64,000 nt of DNA, from contig NZ_LXYU01000001.1 in assembly GCF_001952075.1 (NCBI RefSeq), positions 496,001 to 560,000 on the forward strand. The letters are read 5' to 3'. This stretch comes from Ditibartonella apis. Lineage in GTDB: Bacteria > Pseudomonadota > Alphaproteobacteria > Rhizobiales > Rhizobiaceae. The notes under the pieces were generated by a model, which worked only from the letters and a program-made list of their open reading frames with translations, ran no database searches and had not been told where the DNA came from. Every line of letters begins with the position of its first letter. The stretch's first letter is position 1. Shown here piece after piece: positions 25,866 to 33,133 of this stretch. A program made the translations under genes and the position numbers.

Positions 25866-26754
25866 GCTTTTTTGCCCCCAGATAATGCGGCAAAACAAGA
25901 GTCAATACCACAATCAAAGCGGTAATAAGCTGCAAGTCTGTCGATGTATCAATGCCAAGACTGCTGCCTTCAAATGCGAATTGCACAGCAACACGATAGA
26001 GGACAGACCCGACAATGCAGCTTATGATAATCAGTAAAAGATTTCGGGTTCTGAACAATGTCTCGCCAATAATAACGGCAGCAAGCCCGAAGACGATGGT
26101 TCCTGCACCTCCTGTTATATCGGTGGCAATAGCGGTCTGGATATAAAGTGACCCGCCAAGAGCAACGAGACCATTTGATAATCCCATACCGGCATAGATG
26201 AGAAGCGCGGTTTTGATTCCCTGAGCTTTCGCCATACGTTGATTCGTTCCGGTTGCCCGCATGGCAAGGCCGATTTCACTTTCCAGAAAACGCCAGACAA
26301 GAAAAGCAACAATGATGACGAGAATACCGACGAAAAGCGGGCGGATAATCATATCGGGCAATCCGAACAGATTATAAAACGGTGTGAGTGCGGTATCTGC
26401 CAAACCGAGATTGACATTCGATACCCCCATAATTCCCATAATGCGAAGATTGATGGTGTAGAGCGCCGACATTGTCAAAATGGATGCAAGGAGGTTTAAA
26501 ATGCCGAATTTCAAATTCAAAAGTGCGGTAACAAGTCCGGCAATCATTCCTGCAATCAAAGCCGAAAACATGCCAAACCACGGATTGAAACCGCATAGAA
26601 TCATGACACCGCAGACGGTCGAGCCTAACAGAAACGAACCGTCCACCGTCAAATCCGGAAAATCGAGAATCCTGAACGATAAATAGACTCCGATAGCGAC
26701 AAACGCATAAACAAGCCCGAGCTCGACAGCACCGGTAAAGGCAAACATACTCAT
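25858..26754 (-). CDS. ABC transporter permease (TrpY-like, branched-chain type)
   Basis: A 298-residue permease with eight or more helices, of the LivH/M-related group (PF02653). F-P-D-L-T-V-D-G-S-F-L-L-G near 32-44 and the coupling segment M-R-A-T-G-T-N-Q-R-M-A-K-A-Q-G are visible. It pairs with the ATPase downstream and the periplasmic protein 59 bases upstream. The substrate is not determined by the sequence. Confidence 0.85.
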   Translation of the reverse strand: MSMFAFTGAVELGLVYAFVAIGVYLSFRILDFPDLTVDGSFLLGSTVCGVMILCGFNPWFGMFSALIAGMIAGLVTALLNLKFGILNLLASILTMSALYTINLRIMGIMGVSNVNLGLADTALTPFYNLFGLPDMIIRPLFVGILVIIVAFLVWRFLESEIGLAMRATGTNQRMAKAQGIKTALLIYAGMGLSNGLVALGGSLYIQTAIATDITGGAGTIVFGLAAVIIGETLFRTRNLLLIIISCIVGSVLYRVAVQFAFEGSSLGIDTSTDLQLITALIVVLTLVLPHYLGAKKHD

Positions 26755-26813
26755 GAGGCAATAGCCCCGCTTGCAATTATGTCAGTATCGAAAAATTCCA
26801 CCGTCAGGATACC

Positions 26814-27773
26814 TTACTTGTTGATAATTTTTGCCGCCCGACCAAGGACCGGCTGCGGGATCGTAATTCCCATTTTTTCCGCAGCTTGAAGGTCAATCGC
26901 CACATTTTTCCCTTCCGGTGTGACAACATCAATGTCTCCGGGTTTTTCACCTTTTAAAATACGAACAACGAGTTTACCGGTCTCGAGCCCCGAATCATAA
27001 TAATCGATTCCCTGGGCTGCAAAGGCACCATGCCCGATCGAACTCGGATCAGCCGTAAAAAGCGGTGTTTTTGATTCGGCTGCTACTTTCGTTGCACCTT
27101 CAAGCACCGAGATAATTGTATTGTCTGTCGGCACATAAATCATATCCACCTTGCCAATAAGGGCGCGGGTTGCTGCCTGTACGTCGGATGATTTCGGTGC
27201 AGCCGAGGGGATAATTTCGATGCCGTCTTTTTCTGCAAGCTTTTTCAAAACATTCAAGGTCGAAACCGAATTTGCCTCGGCAGCATTATAAAGGTAGCCG
27301 AGTTTTTTCAGATCAGGTTTGATTTCTTTCAAGAGTTTTATGTGTTCTTCAACCGGCGAGCGGTCGGATACGCCGGTAATGTTTCCACCGGGTTTCTTCA
27401 TATCCGGTACGAGCTTTGCTTCAACAGGGTCTGAAACAGCCGAAAAAACAATCGGTATGTTTTTGGTTGCTGCAAGCATGGTTTGTGCCGAAGGCGTTGC
27501 AATGGAAACAATCACATCCGGCTTGTCTCCGACAAATTGGCGGGCAATCTGGGTTGCTGTGGAAATGTTTCCTTGCGCTGATTGGAAGTTGAGAACGAGA
27601 TTCTCGCCATTCTTGTAACCCTCTTGTGCAAGGACATCCTCTACGCCTTTGCGCACGGCATCCAAAGCCGGATGGGCAACAATCTGTGTAATATCGACTT
27701 TCACTTTATCGGCTGCAAAAGAAAAATTTCCCAATGCCAGAATTGCTGCGGCTGCCAGAACCAAACGACGCAT
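26814..27773 (-). CDS. ABC transporter substrate-binding protein (PF04392)
   Basis: A 319-residue periplasmic binding protein of the ABC_sub_bind family (TrpX group). The signal peptide covers about residues 1-20 (ends S-F-A-A). I-A-T-P-S-A-Q, V-F-S-A-V-S-D-P-V and N-I-T-G-V-S-D are family motifs. The ATG at 27773 was preferred because GGGAGA lies seven bases upstream; a GTG two codons earlier is possible. This is the first gene of a three-gene importer operon that runs into holA. Tryptophan/tyrosine import is the closest family precedent, but no ligand residue proves it. Confidence 0.85.
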   Translation of the reverse strand: MRRLVLAAAAILALGNFSFAADKVKVDITQIVAHPALDAVRKGVEDVLAQEGYKNGENLVLNFQSAQGNISTATQIARQFVGDKPDVIVSIATPSAQTMLAATKNIPIVFSAVSDPVEAKLVPDMKKPGGNITGVSDRSPVEEHIKLLKEIKPDLKKLGYLYNAAEANSVSTLNVLKKLAEKDGIEIIPSAAPKSSDVQAATRALIGKVDMIYVPTDNTIISVLEGATKVAAESKTPLFTADPSSIGHGAFAAQGIDYYDSGLETGKLVVRILKGEKPGDIDVVTPEGKNVAIDLQAAEKMGITIPQPVLGRAAKIINK

Positions 27774-27891
27774 AATCACTTCTCCCTCTAAAACCTCTTA
27801 AAAGCTTTATTGGAGCCATAGTCGGAAATCAACATTTTCAACGATTTTTAAAGCATGAAAAACGAATATTGAAAGAATTTTATTTTTTATG

Positions 27892-27920
27892 TTGCAATCG
27901 TCGCAAGGTTGGGTCATATA
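27892..27920 (+). promoter_or_regulatory. Candidate promoter of tRNA-Gly
   Basis: TTGCAA and CATATA are separated by 17 bases, and the tRNA begins 35 bases after the second hexamer. Sequence and distance suit a stable-RNA promoter. Confidence 0.5.
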
Positions 27921-27954
27921 GGCACGACCGAAGCGAAGCGCTTCCGGTTTGTGA

Positions 27955-28029
27955 GCGGGTGTAGCTCAGGGGTAGAGCACAACCTTGCCAAGGTTGGGGT
28001 CGTGGGTTCGAATCCCATCGCCCGCTCCA
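27955..28029 (+). tRNA. tRNA-Gly (anticodon GCC)
   Basis: A complete cloverleaf: a seven-bp acceptor stem with one G-T pair, a D-loop region TAGCTCAGGGGTAGAGCA, an anticodon stem around TTGCCAA (anticodon GCC at the centre), a T-loop GGTTCGAATCC and an encoded CCA end. It decodes GGC/GGU. The bases immediately downstream open the accessory patch, so the gene is a possible former integration site, although no direct repeat of its 3' end was found in the window. Confidence 0.96.
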
Positions 28030-28301
28030 ATTTTCCCGAAATTTGAATATAAAGATATTTTGCTTGCATGGGGCCTTGCCACAAGCTTGAAGAGCCCATT
28101 TCAATATGCGCGCTTTCGTGTTTTATCCAAGACAGCGTTTATCGAGATTTTCCGGCTTCCGCTTTAAAGCGTCAGATTGAAGCGGAAATTCGTCAGTCGA
28201 CGAATCTTCATAGAAATTTTCATGCGAAACCGATCTAAAATGCTTTCCGATTCGATTGACATTGAAAAGACGTTTTATTTCTTGCTTGAATGAGAAATTT
28301 T

Positions 28302-28319
28302 GAAAACGAAATCGTTTTC
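28302..28319. promoter_or_regulatory. Perfect palindrome, operator-like
   Basis: Two perfect eight-base arms (GAAAACGA, TCGTTTTC) around a two-base centre. It is some 335 bases upstream of the acetolactate decarboxylase. The size fits a dimeric regulator site, but the regulator is unknown. Confidence 0.4.
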
Positions 28320-28582
28320 GTAAAAGATGTAATTTCTCTGAAAAACCTGTTTGCGAATTTCATCCCCTCCTTCGAATTTTTTGTTAAGTGAAAGACGGTA
28401 AAACGACTTGTCAATCAATAATCAAGTCTGACAGTCCGATTTTTTCATAATAAACGAACTGTGTCGCACGATTAAAACTGTCGAAGAACACATGTTTTGT
28501 CTGACAGATCGCTTCTCTCCGTAAGATATTTGCAACTATCAAAACAACCTATTATTGAACTTTCGAGTGTGATTGCTATGTA

Positions 28583-28598
28583 GAAAGCAGCTACTTTC
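28583..28598. promoter_or_regulatory. Operator-like palindrome upstream of acetolactate decarboxylase
   Basis: Sixteen bases, GAAAGCAG/CTACTTTC, symmetric in seven of eight positions, ending 57 bases before the ATG. Its core (AG-C/T-AGCTACTT) recurs in the palindrome upstream of the DASS transporter, suggesting one regulator for both. Confidence 0.4.
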
Positions 28599-28655
28599 AG
28601 AGAATAAATTTTGCCGAAATAGCTTTGGCAGGTTGTAGAACAGGAACAATACGTA

Positions 28656-29360
28656 ATGACAAAAAAGATAACCCAATTTTCAGGCGTTAATGCTCTTATG
28701 ATGGGAGTTTTTGATGGTTTATTTCCGATATCGGAAATTAAAAAACATGGAAATTTCGGTTTGGGATGTTCGGAAGGTTTGACCGGAGAAGCTATTATTG
28801 ATTGTTGTCATTTTTGGGATGCTAAAGGTAACAGACCATTACGAATAATGGATGACACTGAAAGAATGCCATTCGCGCAAATCACGACATTTGCCCCCGA
28901 GGCAAGTTTTGCAATTTCACACGTTTCGAAAGCGACATTATATGATGAACTTTCGAAACATCTGAAATTCGATAATGTGTTTCTTGCAATAAAATTGGAA
29001 GGCAAATTCGATCATTTGAAGGTGCGGAGACCGAGGGAACTTGATCAGCGTTTTAAAAACGCAATGGAAGTGGCCGAACACCAAATCGTTGAAGATATCA
29101 AAGACATTGAAGGAGAACTTATTGGGTTCTGGACACCGGAATTTTTTCAGAATGTTTCGGTTGCCGGATTTCATGTTCATTTTGTTGACAAAAACCGGAC
29201 AACGGGTGGCCATGTGATCGATTTTTCGATTGAGAAAGGTACGCTGTCTTATGAAACCAAATATGGTTTGGATATCGAGCTATCCGATAAAAAGGCCTAT
29301 CTCAATCATGATTTGAAAGTTGCCGATATGGACAAAATCATCAAGCAATTCGAAAATTGA
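28656..29360 (+). CDS. budA: Acetolactate decarboxylase
   Basis: A 234-residue zinc enzyme converting alpha-acetolactate to acetoin. The N-terminal A-L-M-M-G-V-F-D-G (13-21), K-K-H-G-N-F-G-L-G (29-37) and G-E-A-I-I-D (44-49) match the AlsD/BudA family. The three zinc histidines are His173, His175 and His186 in G-F-H-V-H-F and G-G-H-V-I-D-F; the spacing (2 and 11) equals that of Bacillus AlsD. The enzyme is probably active. No acetolactate synthase lies nearby, so acetolactate would come from the ilv pathway. Acetoin formation consumes acid and pyruvate, so the gene may serve pH or overflow control. It is flanked by decayed genes and a tRNA, which suggests acquisition by transfer. Confidence 0.88.
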   Translation: MTKKITQFSGVNALMMGVFDGLFPISEIKKHGNFGLGCSEGLTGEAIIDCCHFWDAKGNRPLRIMDDTERMPFAQITTFAPEASFAISHVSKATLYDELSKHLKFDNVFLAIKLEGKFDHLKVRRPRELDQRFKNAMEVAEHQIVEDIKDIEGELIGFWTPEFFQNVSVAGFHVHFVDKNRTTGGHVIDFSIEKGTLSYETKYGLDIELSDKKAYLNHDLKVADMDKIIKQFEN

Positions 29361-29424
29361 GGCGTGTGCCATTCGTTTTATCAGAATGGTTGGAAAGCCT
29401 TAAATTTTGCTATGTGTTTTAATA

Positions 29425-29467
29425 TCGGGTGAGTAAGTTGGAAGATATTTACTTACCCGAATTTTTA
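29425..29467 (+). terminator. Rho-independent terminator after budA
   Basis: A 12-bp stem with one G-T pair (29425-29436 with 29449-29460), a 12-base loop, and a T-rich tail at once after the stem. It sits 64 bases after the budA stop. Confidence 0.75.
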
Positions 29468-29706
29468 TCGAAGTTTTCCCCTTCTGTTTTTCTTTGTCTC
29501 CAGTCACGACATACTAATAATGAAGTTGCCGAAAGACCGGTCAAGATTGCTTGGCAACTATCAGCATTGCATTCGGAAAACATAGTTACACGCTGCCGGC
29601 AATTTGACATGAACCGGATATGATTTTGAATATGGCAACCGTTCATTTGAAGACAAAGGCACTATGCGAAGCAGATTTTTTGAAACACCTCTTCTTATAT
29701 AGACGG

Positions 29707-30222
29707 CTTGGTGAACTTTAAGAATGGACAGAAAAAACAATTATAGTGCGGGCGAAAAATTTGGCCGATCAGGCGGTCAATATCTGGTGTGCATCGGATA
29801 TATCCGAAGAATCGCTTGATCGTTTCAAACCGGAAAAACCGGTTTTGAAATCATATACAATTGCAGATCATGCGTTTTTACGAAGTGGCATTACACGGGA
29901 ATTGTTTGAGGCCTTTCGCAAAGAGATACTCAACCTTGATGATAATGTGCGAGAAGAATTCTTGAAGCACTATATCGCCTATAAAGCGGAAACGAATTTT
30001 GTCGATGTCGTGCCGCAATCAAAACAGTTAATTTTACATCTCAATATCGAGATAAACGAACTTGATGACCCACGTGGTCTTTGCCGTGATATCTCACAGA
30101 TCGGTCATTTTGGAACCGGTTTTGTCGAAGCCAAATTCAGGTCGCTGGATCAGCTTCCTTATATGGTTGGCCTTGTCCGTCAGGCGCTTGAAAAACAATT
30201 GGGCGTTGATGGTTGGATTTGA
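29707..30222 (+). pseudogene. DUF5655-containing restriction-type protein, remnant
   Basis: The frame from 29722 reads E-W-T-E-K-T-I then R-A-K-N-L-A-D-Q-A-V-N-I-W, the C-terminal segment typical of DUF1524 (GmrSD-like) proteins, followed by a DUF5655 domain (about 29900-30210) with N-F-V-D-V-V-P-Q and I-G-H-F-G-T-G. A TAA at 29719-29721 interrupts the frame just upstream and no credible start or N-terminal DUF262 domain is found. Family knowledge: such proteins sit beside restriction systems and act on modified or foreign DNA. A GTG at 29746 could still give a 158-residue product. The best reading is the tail of a lost defence gene, next to the hsdM remnant. Confidence 0.7.
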
Positions 30223-30289
30223 GCGGGCTTGTTAGCTCCATCTGCTTTGCACTAGATCAAACACAACATTTTCTCGGAAAATTAAGAAT

Positions 30290-30508
30290 ATGACTTCAAG
30301 CCAACAACAGCGTCAAGCATTGCATCGCGAGATCTATCAAATCGCCAATGATGTGCGTGGTTCGGTTGATGGTTGGAATTTCAAGCTATATGTGCTGTGC
30401 ACATTGTTTTATCGTTTTATGAGTGAGAATTTTTGCGATTACGTCCAAATGGCTATAAAAGTTTCAATTACGCGAGAATTGCTGATAACGACATTCCTAT
30501 CGCTATGA
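30290..30508 (+). pseudogene. hsdM: hsdM N-terminal fragment with frameshift
   Basis: The first 50 codons read I-A-N-D-V-R-G-S-V-D-G-W-N-F-K-L-Y-V-L and T-L-F-Y-R-F-M-S-E-N-F, the N-terminus of type I restriction methyltransferase subunit M. The matching continuation S-F-N-Y-A-R-I-A-D-N-D-I-P appears in another frame from 30460, so a frameshift lies near 30445-30460. After about 30500 no more of the ~500-residue protein remains. The methylation motif N-P-P-Y/F is absent, so it cannot methylate DNA. A short product of 72 residues could be translated from the ATG. Confidence 0.82.
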
Positions 30509-30591
30509 GATTTCACCGTTTTTCGTTTCAAACTTGGATAATGTGGCAGGAAATATCATATTGTTGCCAGTTTTACTCGAAGTGATATGAA

Positions 30592-30605
30592 GAAGTAGCT
30601 ACTTC
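30592..30605. promoter_or_regulatory. Perfect 14-bp palindrome upstream of DASS transporter
   Basis: GAAGTAG/CTACTTC with no centre spacer, 91 bases before the ATG. It shares its core with the palindrome upstream of budA (28583). Confidence 0.45.
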
Positions 30606-30696
30606 GCGGGGGTGACAGTGCTTTTAACTGGTCAACAAACCGGGATATTCTATATAACACCCTTACTGGAGAAGCCTTCATAAAAGGATTATATTG

Positions 30697-32199
30697 ATGC
30701 AATCCCTAAGCAAACTGAACCAGAAACTATCGGAATACGTACCTTTTCGTATTATCCCTGGTATTATTTGTGTGCTCATTTATTGGGCTTTATATATGAC
30801 TCCGAAGCCGGCCGGTCTAACAGCCGAAGCTTGGCATTTTGTGGCCATTTTTGTGGCAGCAATCCTCGGAATTATTCTCAAAGTTATGCCGCTTGGTGTT
30901 ATGTCGATGATCACAATTGCGGTGGTCATGTTGTCGAAAGTGACATCACCGACATCGCCGAAAGCTGTCGCCGATGCGCTTGGTTCCATGGACAATGCGC
31001 TGATCTGGCTTATCGTTATTTCGGTCATCGTTTCACGTGGCCTGATTAAAACAGGTTTGGGCGCGCGAATTGGCTATTATTTCATTCGACTTCTCGGTAA
31101 ACGGACGATCGGTATCGGTTACGGGCTCGCACTTTGCGAATTATTGCTTGCTCCCTTTACCCCCAGCAACACTGCGCGCTGCGGTGGCATTATCCACCCG
31201 ATCATGCGCTCGATTGCTCTTGCCTATGATTCTATTCCCCAGAAAGGAACGCAAAGCAAAGTCGGCACTTATCTTGCGCTAGTCAATTATCACGCAAATC
31301 CGATTAGTTCGGCAATGTTTATTACAGCGACAGCCCCGAATCCGCTAGTTGTCAATTATATTGCCGAAGCAACCCATCAAGGCTTTACCCTTTCGTGGAG
31401 TACCTGGGCACTGTGCATGTTGGTACCGGGCATTGTTGCCATGTTGCTTATGCCGTTTGTCATTTATCTCATCTCCCCGCCAGAACTGAAAATCACTCCG
31501 AATGCTGTTACTTTCGCCCATGACGAGTTGCAGAAATTGGGCAAGATCAAAGCCCCGGAAATTATTATGCTGCTCACATTCGTCATTATGCTTTTGTTGT
31601 GGGCAGGTCTTCCGGCAGCATTGTTCGGGCCTTCCTTTTCGGTTGATCCGACAGCCGTCGCATTCGTTGGTCTGGTAATTTTGTTGTTGTGCGGAACACT
31701 CACCTGGGATGATGTGCTTAAAGAAAAAAGCGCATGGGATACGCTTATCTGGTTCGGTGCTCTCGTTATGCTTGCCGGTCAGCTTAACAAACTTGGCGTT
31801 ATTGCCTGGTTCTCTGACGGACTGCGCTTTGCTATCGAATCAAGTGGCATGAGCTGGCCCGCAGCGATGGCTATATTGATCCTGACATTCATGTATACCC
31901 ACTACGTATTTGCAAGTACGACTGCTCACATCAGTGCAATGATGCTGGCTTTCCTGATGGTTGGTGTTCACCTCATTCCCGGTGATTACATTAACCTGTT
32001 CATGTTGCTGATGGCTGCTGCCTCGGCAATCATGATGTGCTTGACCCATTATGCCACTGGTACATCGCCGATCATTTTCGGTTCGGGTTACGTTACTCTG
32101 GGCCGCTGGTGGGGCGTGGGCTTTGTGATGAGTGTCGTCAATCTTCTGGTCTTCGCAATTGTTGGCGGTATCTGGTGGAAAATATTGGGCTATTGGTAA
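30697..32199 (+). CDS. DASS-family dicarboxylate/anion transporter
   Basis: A 500-residue polytopic membrane protein of the divalent anion:sodium symporter family (CitT/TtdT/SodiT branch). The N-terminal region has about ten or more helices; S-N-T-A-R-C-G-G-I near 160 and the second-half T-G-T-S-P-I-I-F-G-S-G-Y-V motif near 450-462 form the paired substrate and ion sites seen in VcINDY-type carriers. Related proteins exchange malate, succinate, citrate, tartrate or 2-oxoglutarate. The ATG at 30697 has AAAGGA eight bases upstream; a TTG one codon earlier is possible. Malate uptake could feed pyruvate to acetolactate, linking it to budA, but this is inference. A strong terminator follows. Confidence 0.87.
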   Translation: MQSLSKLNQKLSEYVPFRIIPGIICVLIYWALYMTPKPAGLTAEAWHFVAIFVAAILGIILKVMPLGVMSMITIAVVMLSKVTSPTSPKAVADALGSMDNALIWLIVISVIVSRGLIKTGLGARIGYYFIRLLGKRTIGIGYGLALCELLLAPFTPSNTARCGGIIHPIMRSIALAYDSIPQKGTQSKVGTYLALVNYHANPISSAMFITATAPNPLVVNYIAEATHQGFTLSWSTWALCMLVPGIVAMLLMPFVIYLISPPELKITPNAVTFAHDELQKLGKIKAPEIIMLLTFVIMLLLWAGLPAALFGPSFSVDPTAVAFVGLVILLLCGTLTWDDVLKEKSAWDTLIWFGALVMLAGQLNKLGVIAWFSDGLRFAIESSGMSWPAAMAILILTFMYTHYVFASTTAHISAMMLAFLMVGVHLIPGDYINLFMLLMAAASAIMMCLTHYATGTSPIIFGSGYVTLGRWWGVGFVMSVVNLLVFAIVGGIWWKILGYW

Positions 32200-32306
32200 G
32201 CCTGTAAGATGACCGTCTCTCTATGGTTTTGTTGATCAGGGGAGACGACATCTCTTATGAAAAACAACACAATAGTGCAGCACGAAGGCTGTTTATGTTG
32301 AAATAA

Positions 32307-32334
32307 AATGCCGGTTTATACCGGCATTTTTTTT
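32307..32334 (+). terminator. Rho-independent terminator after DASS transporter
   Basis: An eight-bp stem (AATGCCGG/CCGGCATT), a six-base loop and an eight-T run end the transporter transcript. Confidence 0.9.
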
Positions 32335-32395
32335 GAAAAAATATCCAAGAAAATCTATCTTACCGCGATTAAAAATTGTGGTTCGCAATAGTTTG

Positions 32396-33073
32396 TCAGG
32401 ATTTCTGTTTTGCTTGCCATTCACGGATAAGTTTTCTCCGTTCGTCAGTACTATTTTCCTGTTGAAGTTGCTCTACCAGTGCCTTTGGAGCTTTCTCAGG
32501 TGTTCCACAATCAAACGGTGGCTCGGGATCATATTGCATGAGCAATTGCGTTTTTTTTGCGGTGTCCTCGCCTAAAAGTTTTGCAACAATGACCAAGCCG
32601 AAATCCATGCCCGCAGTGATTCCTCCGGCTGTTATGATATGACCGTCAACAACCACACGTTCCTCAACAGGAATTGCTCCGAAAAGTGGTAGAAATTCCA
32701 TAGCGCTCCAATGGGTGGTGGCTTTCCGTCCTTTGAGTAGGCCGGTTGCACCCAGAATAAGCGAACCGGTACAAATCGATGTGAGAAAGCGCACCTCATT
32801 TGCTTCTTTACGGATAAAATCGAGAACCGGCTCGTTGTTTAGAAACCGGTTGACGCCATTTCCTCCGGGAATGCACAGGACATCAAGCGGAAGAAGTGTG
32901 CCGATATCATAATCGGGTGAAAAGGATAACCCGCCCATCGTCGTAATCGGCTTCAAGCTTTCGCCGATAAGAGATACTTCTATATCAGGAGTTGAACTAA
33001 ACGCATCATAAGGTGCGGCAAAATCCAATAATTGCATTTCATCAAAAATAAAAAATCCGGCTTTTACAGTCAT
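32396..33073 (-). CDS. DJ-1/PfpI family protein, isonitrile-hydratase-like
   Basis: A 225-residue DJ-1/PfpI domain protein. The nucleophile is Cys101 in L-T-S-I-C-T-G-S; I-P-G-G-N-G-V (about 68-74), A-T-T-H-W and G-G-I-T-A-G-M-D match Pseudomonas isonitrile hydratase (InhA), which hydrates isonitriles to N-formamides. Whether isonitriles are the substrate is unknown; some homologues are glyoxalases. A GGGATGATCA ribosome site precedes the ATG. It is divergent to the GlxA-type regulator, which carries the same fold fused to an AraC DNA-binding domain, so the regulator probably controls it. Confidence 0.82.
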   Translation of the reverse strand: MTVKAGFFIFDEMQLLDFAAPYDAFSSTPDIEVSLIGESLKPITTMGGLSFSPDYDIGTLLPLDVLCIPGGNGVNRFLNNEPVLDFIRKEANEVRFLTSICTGSLILGATGLLKGRKATTHWSAMEFLPLFGAIPVEERVVVDGHIITAGGITAGMDFGLVIVAKLLGEDTAKKTQLLMQYDPEPPFDCGTPEKAPKALVEQLQQENSTDERRKLIREWQAKQKS

Positions 33074-33133
33074 TGATCATCCCTTTTTTAAAATGTGCTT
33101 CAAAAAACTATAGATCACGCTAGATTGGCAGTT

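Larger units (their letters stand above)
28030..28655. other. Intergenic stretch with several inverted repeats
   Basis: No gene was recognised in this 626-base region between the tRNA and the acetolactate decarboxylase. It contains an 8-base inverted repeat (TTCCGCTT at 28157 with AAGCGGAA at 28180), a 7-bp hairpin (28188-28194 with 28199-28205), and two palindromes listed separately. The first part resembles short dispersed intergenic repeat units of Rhizobiales; no second copy was found in this window, so this is only a resemblance. Confidence 0.5.

Noticed and set aside
27955-28029. tRNA-Gly as a proven attachment site
   Set aside because: No duplicate of the 3' end of the tRNA was found downstream in the window and no integrase is present.
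29429-29623. 64-residue frame after budA
   Set aside because: It begins inside the budA terminator hairpin and has no similarity to known proteins.
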